Source: an uncultured Flavobacteriales bacterium
GTDB lineage: Bacteria; Bacteroidota; Bacteroidia; Flavobacteriales; BACL11
Assembly: GCA_913052655.1 (NCBI GenBank)
Contig: CAJXFN010000062.1
Span: 1 to 8,105, forward strand
Length of the DNA: 8,105 bases
Reading direction: 5' to 3'
Part shown: positions 1-5,427 of the stretch, piece by piece
How positions within the stretch are numbered: position 1 is the first letter of the stretch
How the letters are laid out: each line of letters starts with the position of its first letter
Made by a program: the position numbers and the translations under genes
The notes under the pieces: generated by a model
The model's database searches: none
Told to the model about the DNA's origin: nothing
What the model saw: only the letters and a program-made list of their open reading frames with translations

Positions 1-1136
1 TCATGTCCTTGAAATGTAACCCCGTCTAATCTATTAACATCTTGTAAAGTACCTAACGTAGCGGTAGTTAATGATTGTGTTTCTCCTCTTGTAAACACAG
101 CGGAACCATGAGGAGATGATAGATAATCTACTTCACACCAAATTGGCCTAATTTCATTTGTTTTTCTACCATCTAATCTTTTACCTTCATTTAACACTAG
201 TGTTCTTACCGCTTCTTTCTCTACATTATGGTAGTAAACACCTATAAGGTTACTATCATAATTTTCTATCTCTTCCTCAGATAAGTTTGCTATCCATTCT
301 TCTTTTATAGCTTTAAACTTTGTTGATCTTTCATCTTTTCTAAGTCCTTCTGCTGCTACTGCATATACCTTTTCGTAAGTGTCGTTTTTAATTTTTGCTC
401 TTAATTCTTCGTCATGTGTTTCATGACAATACTCTCTTTTTGGGGTTGAAGAGGATATTTCTGAAGCTAATTCAACTTGTACTTTACACTGAACTTTAAT
501 TGCTTCATGAGCTTCTTTAATTGCTTCAATCATTTCTCCTTCTGAAACTTCATTCATTTCTCCTTCTACCATTGCTACACTATCGGCAGATGCTCCAACC
601 ATTAAGTCAATATCTGCTTCTTCCATTTGTGCAGGAGAAGGGTTTATTATAAACTCTCCATTTAATCGAATAACTCTTACTTCTGATATTGGTCCATTAA
701 ATGGAATGTCTGAAATAGCAATCGCAGTGGAGGCTGCGAGTGCAGCTAAACTATCTGGTGAAACTTCAGGGTCGTGTGAATTTAATGATATCATTATTTG
801 AACTTCTGCGTGATAATCACCAGGAAACATTGGTCTTAAAATTCTATCAACTAACCTCATTACCAATATTTCTTGATCTGTTGGTCTAGCTTCTCTTTTT
901 AAGAATCCTCCTGGAAATCTTCCGTCCGCAGCAAATTTTTCTCTATAATCAACAGTTAACGGTAAAAAATCAACTCCATCTCTAGCCTCTTTGCTAGATA
1001 CAACAGTTGCTAACATATGAGTTTTACCCATTCTTATTTCAACCGAACCGTGAGCTTGTCTTGCTAATTTACCTGTAGAAATAGTAATTTCTCTTCCATC
1101 TTTTAAGGTAATTTTCTTTGTAATTTCTTTATTCAT
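1..1136 (-). CDS. pnp: Polyribonucleotide nucleotidyltransferase (PNPase), N-terminal part, cut by window edge
   Basis: PNPase is a phosphorolytic 3'-to-5' exoribonuclease that degrades mRNA in the cytoplasm, forming a trimeric ring. I translated 378 codons from the ATG at 1136 down to the left edge without a stop. The family is usually about 700-750 residues, so roughly half is present. The first RNase PH domain covers about residues 10-145, with family motifs PGGFLKREARP (75-85) and RILRPMFP (98-105). A helical linker follows, and a second RNase PH domain begins near residue 320 (RLDGRKTNEIRP, then FTRGETQ near 348). The catalytic residues of the second domain and the KH and S1 RNA-binding domains lie beyond the edge. 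The start is chosen because MNKEIT gives the normal N-terminus and an A-rich leader precedes it. The gene follows rpsO, as in many bacteria. I see no TAnnTTTG box in the 87-base gap, so transcription probably reads through from the rpsO promoter. Identity is firm. Confidence 0.96.
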   Translation of the reverse strand, partial: MNKEITKKITLKDGREITISTGKLARQAHGSVEIRMGKTHMLATVVSSKEARDGVDFLPLTVDYREKFAADGRFPGGFLKREARPTDQEILVMRLVDRILRPMFPGDYHAEVQIMISLNSHDPEVSPDSLAALAASTAIAISDIPFNGPISEVRVIRLNGEFIINPSPAQMEEADIDLMVGASADSVAMVEGEMNEVSEGEMIEAIKEAHEAIKVQCKVQVELASEISSSTPKREYCHETHDEELRAKIKNDTYEKVYAVAAEGLRKDERSTKFKAIKEEWIANLSEEEIENYDSNLIGVYYHNVEKEAVRTLVLNEGKRLDGRKTNEIRPIWCEVDYLSSPHGSAVFTRGETQSLTTATLGTLQDVNRLDGVTFQGH

Positions 1137-1172
1137 TTTTTTTCTGTTTTGCCTCTTTGTTGTTTATAAAAT

Positions 1173-1203
1173 AAAAAAGGCAATTTTGGTAATTGCCTTT
1201 TTT
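1173..1203 (-). terminator. Intrinsic terminator or attenuator between rpsO and pnp
   Basis: A perfect 13-bp inverted repeat (AAAAAAGGCAATT at 1173-1185, AATTGCCTTTTTT at 1191-1203) has a 5-base loop and a GGC/GCC core. It sits 20 bases after the rpsO stop codon. The arm on the far side ends in six U in rpsO-sense RNA, so it fits an intrinsic terminator. The A-tract on the other side makes it bidirectional in principle. Because pnp follows with no obvious promoter of its own, the hairpin may act as a partial terminator (attenuator), as between rpsO and pnp in E. coli. It could also protect the rpsO 3' end. Confidence 0.85.
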
Positions 1204-1223
1204 AATGTCATCTATATTGTAAA

Positions 1224-1493
1224 TTATCGTCTTAATTTTAAGTCCTTTACTAGTTTTCTGTAAGCTACAACATCTTTTCTTTTTAAGTAATCTAGTAATT
1301 TTCTTCTCTTACCTACCATTAACTGTAAAGATCTTTGAGTTCCAAAATCTTTTCTGTTGTTTTTTAAATGTGCTGTAAGATGTTTGATTCTTTCTGTGAA
1401 TAAAGCTACTTGACTAAAAACAGATCCAGAATCTTCTTTTCCGGCACCGTATTTTGTAAATAACTTTTCTTTTTGTTGTGTGTCTAAACTCAT
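1224..1493 (-). CDS. rpsO: 30S ribosomal protein S15
   Basis: S15 (uS15) binds the central domain of 16S rRNA early in 30S assembly. The product is 89 residues, the normal family length. It shows the family pattern: an N-terminal segment with the GSVFSQVALFTERIKHLTAHL stretch in pieces (SQVALFTERIKHLTAHLK), KDFGTQRSLQLMVGKRRK in the middle, and LLDYLKRKD near the C-terminus. The ATG at 1493 is preceded by AAAGGAG at 1509-1503, 9 bases upstream, an SD-like site that is unusual for this phylum. A promoter lies directly upstream in the gap after accD. pnp follows 87 bases downstream, beyond a strong hairpin. In E. coli S15 represses its own translation through its leader; here the leader would be only about 20-25 bases, so that mechanism cannot be read from the sequence. 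Confidence 0.97.
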   Translation of the reverse strand: MSLDTQQKEKLFTKYGAGKEDSGSVFSQVALFTERIKHLTAHLKNNRKDFGTQRSLQLMVGKRRKLLDYLKRKDVVAYRKLVKDLKLRR

Positions 1494-1502
1494 ATTGTTT
1501 TT

Positions 1503-1509
1503 CTCCTTT
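1503..1509 (-). promoter_or_regulatory. Shine-Dalgarno-like site of rpsO
   Basis: On the minus strand the sequence AAAGGAG ends 9 bases before the rpsO ATG, good SD spacing. The other genes in this window have A/T-rich leaders without such a site, apart from a displaced GAGG 15 bases before the pnp start (1155-1152). Bacteroidetes generally make little use of SD pairing, so this stands out. Confidence 0.6.
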
Positions 1510-1521
1510 GTTTTAGGTTTG

Positions 1522-1553
1522 CAAATATAGTAATTGTTTTTAAACTACAACAA
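1522..1553 (-). promoter_or_regulatory. Promoter of rpsO (Bacteroidetes -33/-7 type)
   Basis: On the minus strand a TATATTTG box (1529-1522) matches the Bacteroidetes -7 consensus TAnnTTTG. A TTGTTG at 1553-1548 supplies the -33 TTG element, with 18 or 21 bases between it and the -7 box depending on which TTG is used. The expected start of transcription is about 1515-1517, giving rpsO a leader of about 20-25 bases. It lies between the accD stop and rpsO and would drive rpsO and, by read-through, pnp. Confidence 0.65.
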
Positions 1554-1556
1554 TTA
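1531..1556. repeat. 8-bp inverted repeat inside the rpsO promoter
   Basis: TAATTGTT (1531-1538) and AACAATTA (1549-1556) are perfect inverted arms around a 10-base centre. One arm covers the TTGTTG -33 element and the other abuts the -7 box. No U-run follows on the minus strand, so it is a poor terminator for accD. An operator is possible, but the region is AT-rich and chance is a real alternative. Confidence 0.4.
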
Positions 1557-1569
1557 ATATATATTTATA

Positions 1570-2415
1570 TTATGATGAGTATATTCGGATTAGTTGAGAC
1601 AGTTTTTCCTTCATGTTTTTTCTGTCTATAATTAAATCTAAGAATCCATGTTCTTTAACAAATTCAGCTGTTTGAAATCCTTCAGGAAGATCTTTTCCTA
1701 TTGTTTCTTTAACAACTCTTGGTCCCGCGAAACCAATTAAAGCATTAGGTTCTCCTATATTTAAATCTCCAAGCATTGCAAAGGAAGCAGTAATTCCTCC
1801 AGTTGTGGGGTCGGTTAATACTGAAAAGTAAGGAACTCCTTCATTACCAAGTTGAGCTAATTTAGCAGAGGTTTTAGCTAACTGCATTAATGAAAATGAA
1901 GCTTCCATCATTCTTGCTCCACCAGATTTTGAAATAATGATTAATGGTGTTTTTGTTTTTCTTGCGTGATCAATTGCTCTTGCAATCTTTTCTCCTACTA
2001 CAGAACCCATTGAACCTCCAATAAAATTAAAGTTAAAACACGCAATTACAGCATCTTTTTTGTTGATTTTTCCATATGCGGTTGTTACAGCATCTTTGAG
2101 ACCAGTCTTTTTCTGTATTGATTCTAATCTTTCTGTATATTTTTTTCTGTCTTCAAATTCTAAAGGGTCTTTTGAAATCATATTTGGATCTAATTCAGTA
2201 AATTTATTTTTATCAAATAAAATTTCAAAATATTCCTTTGCATTAATTCTGTGATGATGATTGCAATTATTACAAACATAATACTGTTGATGGTGCTGTT
2301 CAGAAGTTATAATTGTTTTACATTTAGGGCACTTGTACCACAACCCTTCAGGAATTTCTTTTTTCTGATTAGTTTCTGTTGTTACTCCTTTTTTTATTCT
2401 TTTAAACCATCCCAT
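1570..2415 (-). CDS. accD: Acetyl-CoA carboxylase carboxyltransferase subunit beta
   Basis: AccD pairs with AccA to form the carboxyltransferase that moves the carboxyl group from carboxybiotin to acetyl-CoA. The product, malonyl-CoA, is the first committed intermediate of fatty acid synthesis. The product here is 281 residues, near the family norm. An N-terminal four-cysteine zinc ribbon is seen at C29-x2-C32 and C48-x2-C51, the domain typical of bacterial AccD. The crotonase-like domain follows with KSGGARMMEAS (163-173), TDPTTGGITASFAMLGD (201-217) and GFAGPRVVKETI (228-239), the family's CoA/oxyanion motifs. The N-terminus MGWFKR is the usual one, which supports the ATG at 2415. It begins 2 bases after the fbaA stop, so it is very likely cotranscribed and translationally coupled with fbaA. 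accA is not in the window. No clear terminator follows. Confidence 0.97.
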   Translation of the reverse strand: MGWFKRIKKGVTTETNQKKEIPEGLWYKCPKCKTIITSEQHHQQYYVCNNCNHHHRINAKEYFEILFDKNKFTELDPNMISKDPLEFEDRKKYTERLESIQKKTGLKDAVTTAYGKINKKDAVIACFNFNFIGGSMGSVVGEKIARAIDHARKTKTPLIIISKSGGARMMEASFSLMQLAKTSAKLAQLGNEGVPYFSVLTDPTTGGITASFAMLGDLNIGEPNALIGFAGPRVVKETIGKDLPEGFQTAEFVKEHGFLDLIIDRKNMKEKLSQLIRIYSS

Positions 2416-2417
2416 AT

Positions 2418-3485
2418 CTAACTGTTTCTATTTATGTTATTCAATTCTTCAAAAGATCTTGTTAACCTTTCAATAAAAGTTAGTTCTCCATCTCTAATCC
2501 ATTTTCTTGGATCGTAATATTTTTTGTTTGGTAAATCTTCACCCTCAGGGTTTCCAATCTGAGATTGTACATATTCGTTGTATTTTGCAAAATAATCTCT
2601 AGTGCCAATTGTGAATCCCCATTGAAGATCTGTATCAATATTCATCTTTATTACCCCATATCCAATAGCTTCTTTTATTTCTTCGGGTGAAGATCCTGAT
2701 CCTCCATGGAATACAAAATTAACTGGTTGTTTTTTTGTATTGAATTTTTTCTCAATGTAATCCTGAGAATTTTTAAGTATAATAGGTGTTAACTGTACAT
2801 TTCCTGGTTTATAAACACCGTGTACATTTCCAAAAGCTGCTGCAATTGTAAATTGATCTGATATCTTCATTAACTCTTCATAAGCATAAGCAACCTCCTT
2901 TGGTTGAGTATATAGTTTACTGTTATCAACATCAGTATTGTCAACCCCATCTTCTTCACCACCTGTAATTCCTAATTCAATCTCAAGACTCATTCCTATT
3001 TTACTCATTCGCTTTAGATATTCCTTACATAATTCAATGTTTTCCTCAATAGGTTCTTCAGATAAATCTATCATATGAGAACTATATAATGGTTTTCCAT
3101 GTATTTCGTAAAACTCTTCACCTGCTTCTAACAATCCGTCAACCCATGGAAGTAGTTTTTTTGCACAGTGATCAGTATGTAGGATAGCTGTAACACCATA
3201 AAGTTCCGCCATTGAATGAACATGCATAGCTCCAGATATTCCACCTGCAATTGATGCTTGATGATCTACATTAGACAATCCTTTTCCTGCAAAAAATTGA
3301 CATCCACCATTTGAGAATTGTACGATTACTGGTGAGTTAACTCTTGCTGCAGTTTCTAAAACAGCATTAACTGTAGATGTGTTACTTACATTTACTGCTG
3401 GTAACGCGTAATTATTTTTTTTAGCGTCTGAGAAAACTACTCCTATTTCTTTTCCTGAAATAACCCCTAATTCAAATTTTGACAT
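2418..3485 (-). CDS. fbaA: Fructose-bisphosphate aldolase, class II (FbaA type)
   Basis: This zinc-dependent aldolase reversibly cleaves fructose 1,6-bisphosphate to glyceraldehyde 3-phosphate and dihydroxyacetone phosphate in glycolysis and gluconeogenesis. It has 355 residues and follows the E. coli FbaA sequence almost throughout with an offset of four. The catalytic Asp and zinc-binding His are D105 and H106 in LHTDHCAKKLLPW. The other metal ligands correspond to E170, H222 (NVHGVYKPGN) and H260 (FVFHGGSGS). The mobile-loop glutamates are E177 and E178 in GGEEDGVDN, and the NIDTD phosphate-site motif is at 282-286. All key residues are present. The start MSKFELG and the C-terminal NKKYYDPRKW segment match the long class IIA subgroup rather than the shorter class IIB enzymes. 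It is the first gene of a two-gene unit with accD and has a probable promoter just upstream. Confidence 0.97.
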   Translation of the reverse strand: MSKFELGVISGKEIGVVFSDAKKNNYALPAVNVSNTSTVNAVLETAARVNSPVIVQFSNGGCQFFAGKGLSNVDHQASIAGGISGAMHVHSMAELYGVTAILHTDHCAKKLLPWVDGLLEAGEEFYEIHGKPLYSSHMIDLSEEPIEENIELCKEYLKRMSKIGMSLEIELGITGGEEDGVDNTDVDNSKLYTQPKEVAYAYEELMKISDQFTIAAAFGNVHGVYKPGNVQLTPIILKNSQDYIEKKFNTKKQPVNFVFHGGSGSSPEEIKEAIGYGVIKMNIDTDLQWGFTIGTRDYFAKYNEYVQSQIGNPEGEDLPNKKYYDPRKWIRDGELTFIERLTRSFEELNNINRNS

Positions 3486-3512
3486 TTTAATTTTTATTTA
3501 TTTTTAGATTAA

Positions 3513-3544
3513 CAAAATTAGAAACATTGTTAGTATTTTAGCAA
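3513..3544 (-). promoter_or_regulatory. Promoter of fbaA-accD
   Basis: On the minus strand TAATTTTG (3520-3513) matches the Bacteroidetes -7 consensus TAnnTTTG, with TTG at 3544-3542 as -33 element and 21 bases between them, within the usual range. The -7 box lies 27 bases before the fbaA ATG. No SD is seen; the leader is nearly pure A/T. Confidence 0.55.
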
Positions 3545-3552
3545 TAATTTTG
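3527..3552 (+). promoter_or_regulatory. Possible promoter of the TrmH-family gene
   Basis: On the plus strand TAATTTTG at 3545-3552 matches the -7 consensus and lies 32 bases before the GTG start. The only nearby TTG (3527-3529) is just 15 bases upstream, shorter than the usual spacing, so the -33 element is weak. The box is identical to the fbaA -7 box on the opposite strand, so the two promoters would overlap. Confidence 0.4.
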
Positions 3553-3584
3553 AATAAATTTATAAATAGAATAAATTTAATAAA

Positions 3585-4316
3585 GTGATAAGTAAGAATC
3601 AGATAAAATTAGTAAAATCTTTACAGCAAAAAAAACAGAGGATTTTAAATAAATCATTTGTAGTAGAGTCTACAAAAAATGTATTAGAAATATTAGATTC
3701 TTCTTACGAGGTTTCAAATATATTTGCTACATCTGCATGGATAGATTCTAATAAAATATTTTCTAAAATAGAGATTAATGAAGTTACTAAAAATGAACTA
3801 AATAGAATAAGTGGACTAAAAACTGCTTCAGAAGTTTTAGCAATTGTAAAAATTCCCGAAACACAAAATAATTTTGATTTTTCTGGTGTTAATATTGCAT
3901 TAGATAATATTAAAGATCCAGGGAATTTTGGTACAATTATAAGGATATGTGATTGGTTTGGAATAAAAAATATATATTGTTCAGAAAATACTGTAGACTT
4001 ATATAATCCTAAGGTAGTACAATCTACAATGGGTTCTATTTCAAGAGTAAATGTTTTTTATACTAATTTAGCTGAGATGTTTAATAATATAGATGATAAT
4101 ATCAGGATATATGCTTCAGTATTGAATGGTATTGAAATTCAGGATTGTAAATTATCAGAGAACTCACTAATAGTATTTGGGAATGAATCTCATGGAATTT
4201 CCCAAGAGATTTTAAACTTAACTAATGAAAAAATAACTATTACAAAAAAGGGAAATGCAGAATCTTTAAATGTTTCGGTTTCTGTAGGAATTATTTTAAA
4301 TAAATTTTGTAATTAA
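3585..4316 (+). CDS. SpoU/TrmH-family RNA 2'-O-methyltransferase
   Basis: This enzyme would methylate a ribose 2'-OH in rRNA or tRNA using S-adenosylmethionine (SAM). The product is 243 residues and fits the two-domain SpoU layout. The N-terminal substrate-binding domain contains FVVESTKNV (25-33) and a TASEVLAI stretch (80-87). The C-terminal knotted SPOUT domain carries all three motifs: motif 1 LDNIKDPGNFGTIIR (106-120, with the catalytic-type N and R), motif 2 IVFGNESHGIS (196-206) and motif 3 AESLNVSVSVGIIL (225-238). The start is GTG at 3585: an in-frame stop lies at 3567-3569 and no ATG occurs between. It is the only plus-strand gene here and is divergent from fbaA. Its TAA overlaps the stop of the convergent small gene. 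The family is clear, but the target (for example 23S rRNA G2251-type or another site) cannot be assigned from sequence alone, so no symbol is given. Confidence 0.92.
   Translation: MISKNQIKLVKSLQQKKQRILNKSFVVESTKNVLEILDSSYEVSNIFATSAWIDSNKIFSKIEINEVTKNELNRISGLKTASEVLAIVKIPETQNNFDFSGVNIALDNIKDPGNFGTIIRICDWFGIKNIYCSENTVDLYNPKVVQSTMGSISRVNVFYTNLAEMFNNIDDNIRIYASVLNGIEIQDCKLSENSLIVFGNESHGISQEILNLTNEKITITKKGNAESLNVSVSVGIILNKFCN
4313..4316. other. Overlapping convergent stop codons
   Basis: The palindrome TTAA holds both stop codons: TAA at 4314-4316 on the plus strand ends the methyltransferase gene, and TAA (reverse of 4313-4315) ends the small membrane protein gene on the minus strand. There is no intergenic room for a terminator between them, so the two transcripts must overlap at their 3' ends. 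Confidence 0.9.
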
Positions 4317-4591
4317 AATTTTCCTCTAAAAGGTTTGTCCCATCTTCTACATTCAAGTGCGCACTCAGTGCATCTATATCGTTTAAAATCAAATAATTGA
4401 AAGGTTGTGTAGTTAATTAAATAATCTAATTTTTTTCTTCTAATCCTTTCTAATGGTTTTTGAAGTTCACAGGGGCAACAATTATTATAAATTTTATTCT
4501 CTTTTTTCTTCCAAAAGTTTAGATTTTTTAAAAGAATTAAAACTAATACATAGATAATTAAAGCTAATGAAATATACAGAAAAATGTCCAT
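4313..4591 (-). CDS. Small membrane-anchored zinc-ribbon-like protein, function unknown
   Basis: I do not recognise a named family for this 92-residue protein. Residues 3-21 are a strongly hydrophobic helix, followed by a lysine-rich stretch (K22, K28-K30). This suggests a single membrane anchor with the rest in the cytoplasm. The soluble part has six cysteines: C38, C39 and C41 (NNCCPCEL), then C74, C77 and C81 (RYRCTECALEC). The spacing CxC/CPC, a basic RIRRKK segment, a hydrophobic stretch, then F-x-RYRCxxC resembles many small bacterial zinc ribbons that end in a similar RYRCxxC half. Zinc binding by C38 or C39, C41, C74 and C77 is inferred. It starts at the ATG at 4591 and follows porT by 106 bases on the same strand. 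It overlaps the 3' end of the methyltransferase gene by 4 bases. The coherent TM-plus-cysteine design argues that it is a real gene. Confidence 0.75.
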   Translation of the reverse strand: MDIFLYISLALIIYVLVLILLKNLNFWKKKENKIYNNCCPCELQKPLERIRRKKLDYLINYTTFQLFDFKRYRCTECALECRRWDKPFRGKF

Positions 4592-4621
4592 TTTATTAAT
4601 ATTTAATTAAAATTCAAATTA

Positions 4622-4629
4622 CAAATCTA
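4622..4629 (-). promoter_or_regulatory. Possible -7 box for the small membrane protein gene
   Basis: On the minus strand TAGATTTG fits TAnnTTTG and ends 30 bases before the ATG at 4591. No TTG is found at the expected -33 distance, so this is only a partial promoter match; read-through from porT is the alternative. Confidence 0.25.
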
Positions 4630-4697
4630 TAAAAAATCATTAAAAAATGAAAAAAATGTAATTATTTTGCATAATTCAGCCAATTAATGTCTTTTTT

Positions 4698-5405
4698 CTA
4701 CTCAAAAGTAAAAGATAGCATCCATCCATTTGTATATAATTTTTTGATGGATGTAGTATAAACACTTTGATCTTTGTCTAATAAATTCAGAATTCCTGCT
4801 GAGATTTTAATCTGTGGAGAGAATTTAAAAAACTCTAGATAAAAATCCATTCCAAACCCTATTTCGCCCATAAGATCGTTTGGATTAAGTCTTATAATTA
4901 CCTCATCTTCCTCAATAATATCTTTTTGAGATGCTATATCTAAACTGTATTTGAGACCAAATAGAATATAGGATCTGAAATTATTATATCTTTCAGATTT
5001 ATACTTTATATAGATAGGAAAATCTAATAAAGTAGATTCTACTTTTTTCTTTTCCGTACCAATATTATTTAAACTGTCAGCAAATGAATAAATTAGATGT
5101 CTTTCTCCAAAAACTAAAGCGGGTACAAATCTGAAGTCGGTATATTTTCCTAATCTGAAGTTTGAAACTATTCCTAAATTAAATCCTTTCTGATTATTAG
5201 AATGTAAAACGTATAAACTATCTTGATAAATTACTTCAGGATTATATTTTATATTAAAGTCTAATGAATTAATGCCTAATGTGAATCCAAAATGTATTTT
5301 TTTGAAGTCATATCTAGGAAGATTTTTAGGAGTGGGTTGTAGCTGTGCTTTTGCCAAATTGACAAACAAAATACTGACAATTATATGTAACAAGTATCTA
5401 TTCAT
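4698..5405 (-). CDS. porT: PorT-family outer-membrane beta-barrel protein of the type IX secretion system
   Basis: PorT (SprT in gliding flavobacteria) is an outer-membrane-associated protein needed for type IX secretion of proteins with C-terminal sorting domains, and in gliders for motility. The 235-residue product starts with a signal peptide: MNR, a hydrophobic core at about residues 4-17, and a likely cut after AKA at residue 20, before Q21. The mature part is rich in alternating aromatic strands typical of a small beta-barrel. Examples are KIHFGFTLGINSLDF (36-50), FRFVPALVFGERHLIYSF (91-108) and TLLDFPIYIKYKSER (125-139), and it ends in SFTFE. The FGERHL, LLDFP and IKYKSER segments are characteristic of PorT, and the family length is similar. 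It lies 22 bases after menG, an arrangement I recall as common in Bacteroidetes. Other T9SS genes (porK, L, M, N, sov/sprA) are not in the window. A generic PorT-like barrel of unrelated role is the main alternative. Confidence 0.85.
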   Translation of the reverse strand: MNRYLLHIIVSILFVNLAKAQLQPTPKNLPRYDFKKIHFGFTLGINSLDFNIKYNPEVIYQDSLYVLHSNNQKGFNLGIVSNFRLGKYTDFRFVPALVFGERHLIYSFADSLNNIGTEKKKVESTLLDFPIYIKYKSERYNNFRSYILFGLKYSLDIASQKDIIEEDEVIIRLNPNDLMGEIGFGMDFYLEFFKFSPQIKISAGILNLLDKDQSVYTTSIKKLYTNGWMLSFTFE

Positions 5406-5427
5406 TTTAGAACCAAAAACGATTCTT

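Noticed and set aside
2060..2254. Plus-strand open frame of 64 codons opposite accD
   Set aside because: It is antisense to a well-conserved gene, has no family resemblance and no promoter; a shadow frame.
4631..4676. Possible terminator after porT (AATTAT/ATAATT stem with nearby T-runs on the minus strand)
   Set aside because: The stem is only 6 bp, all A/T, and would be very weak; I could not support a terminator call, so read-through into the small gene remains possible.
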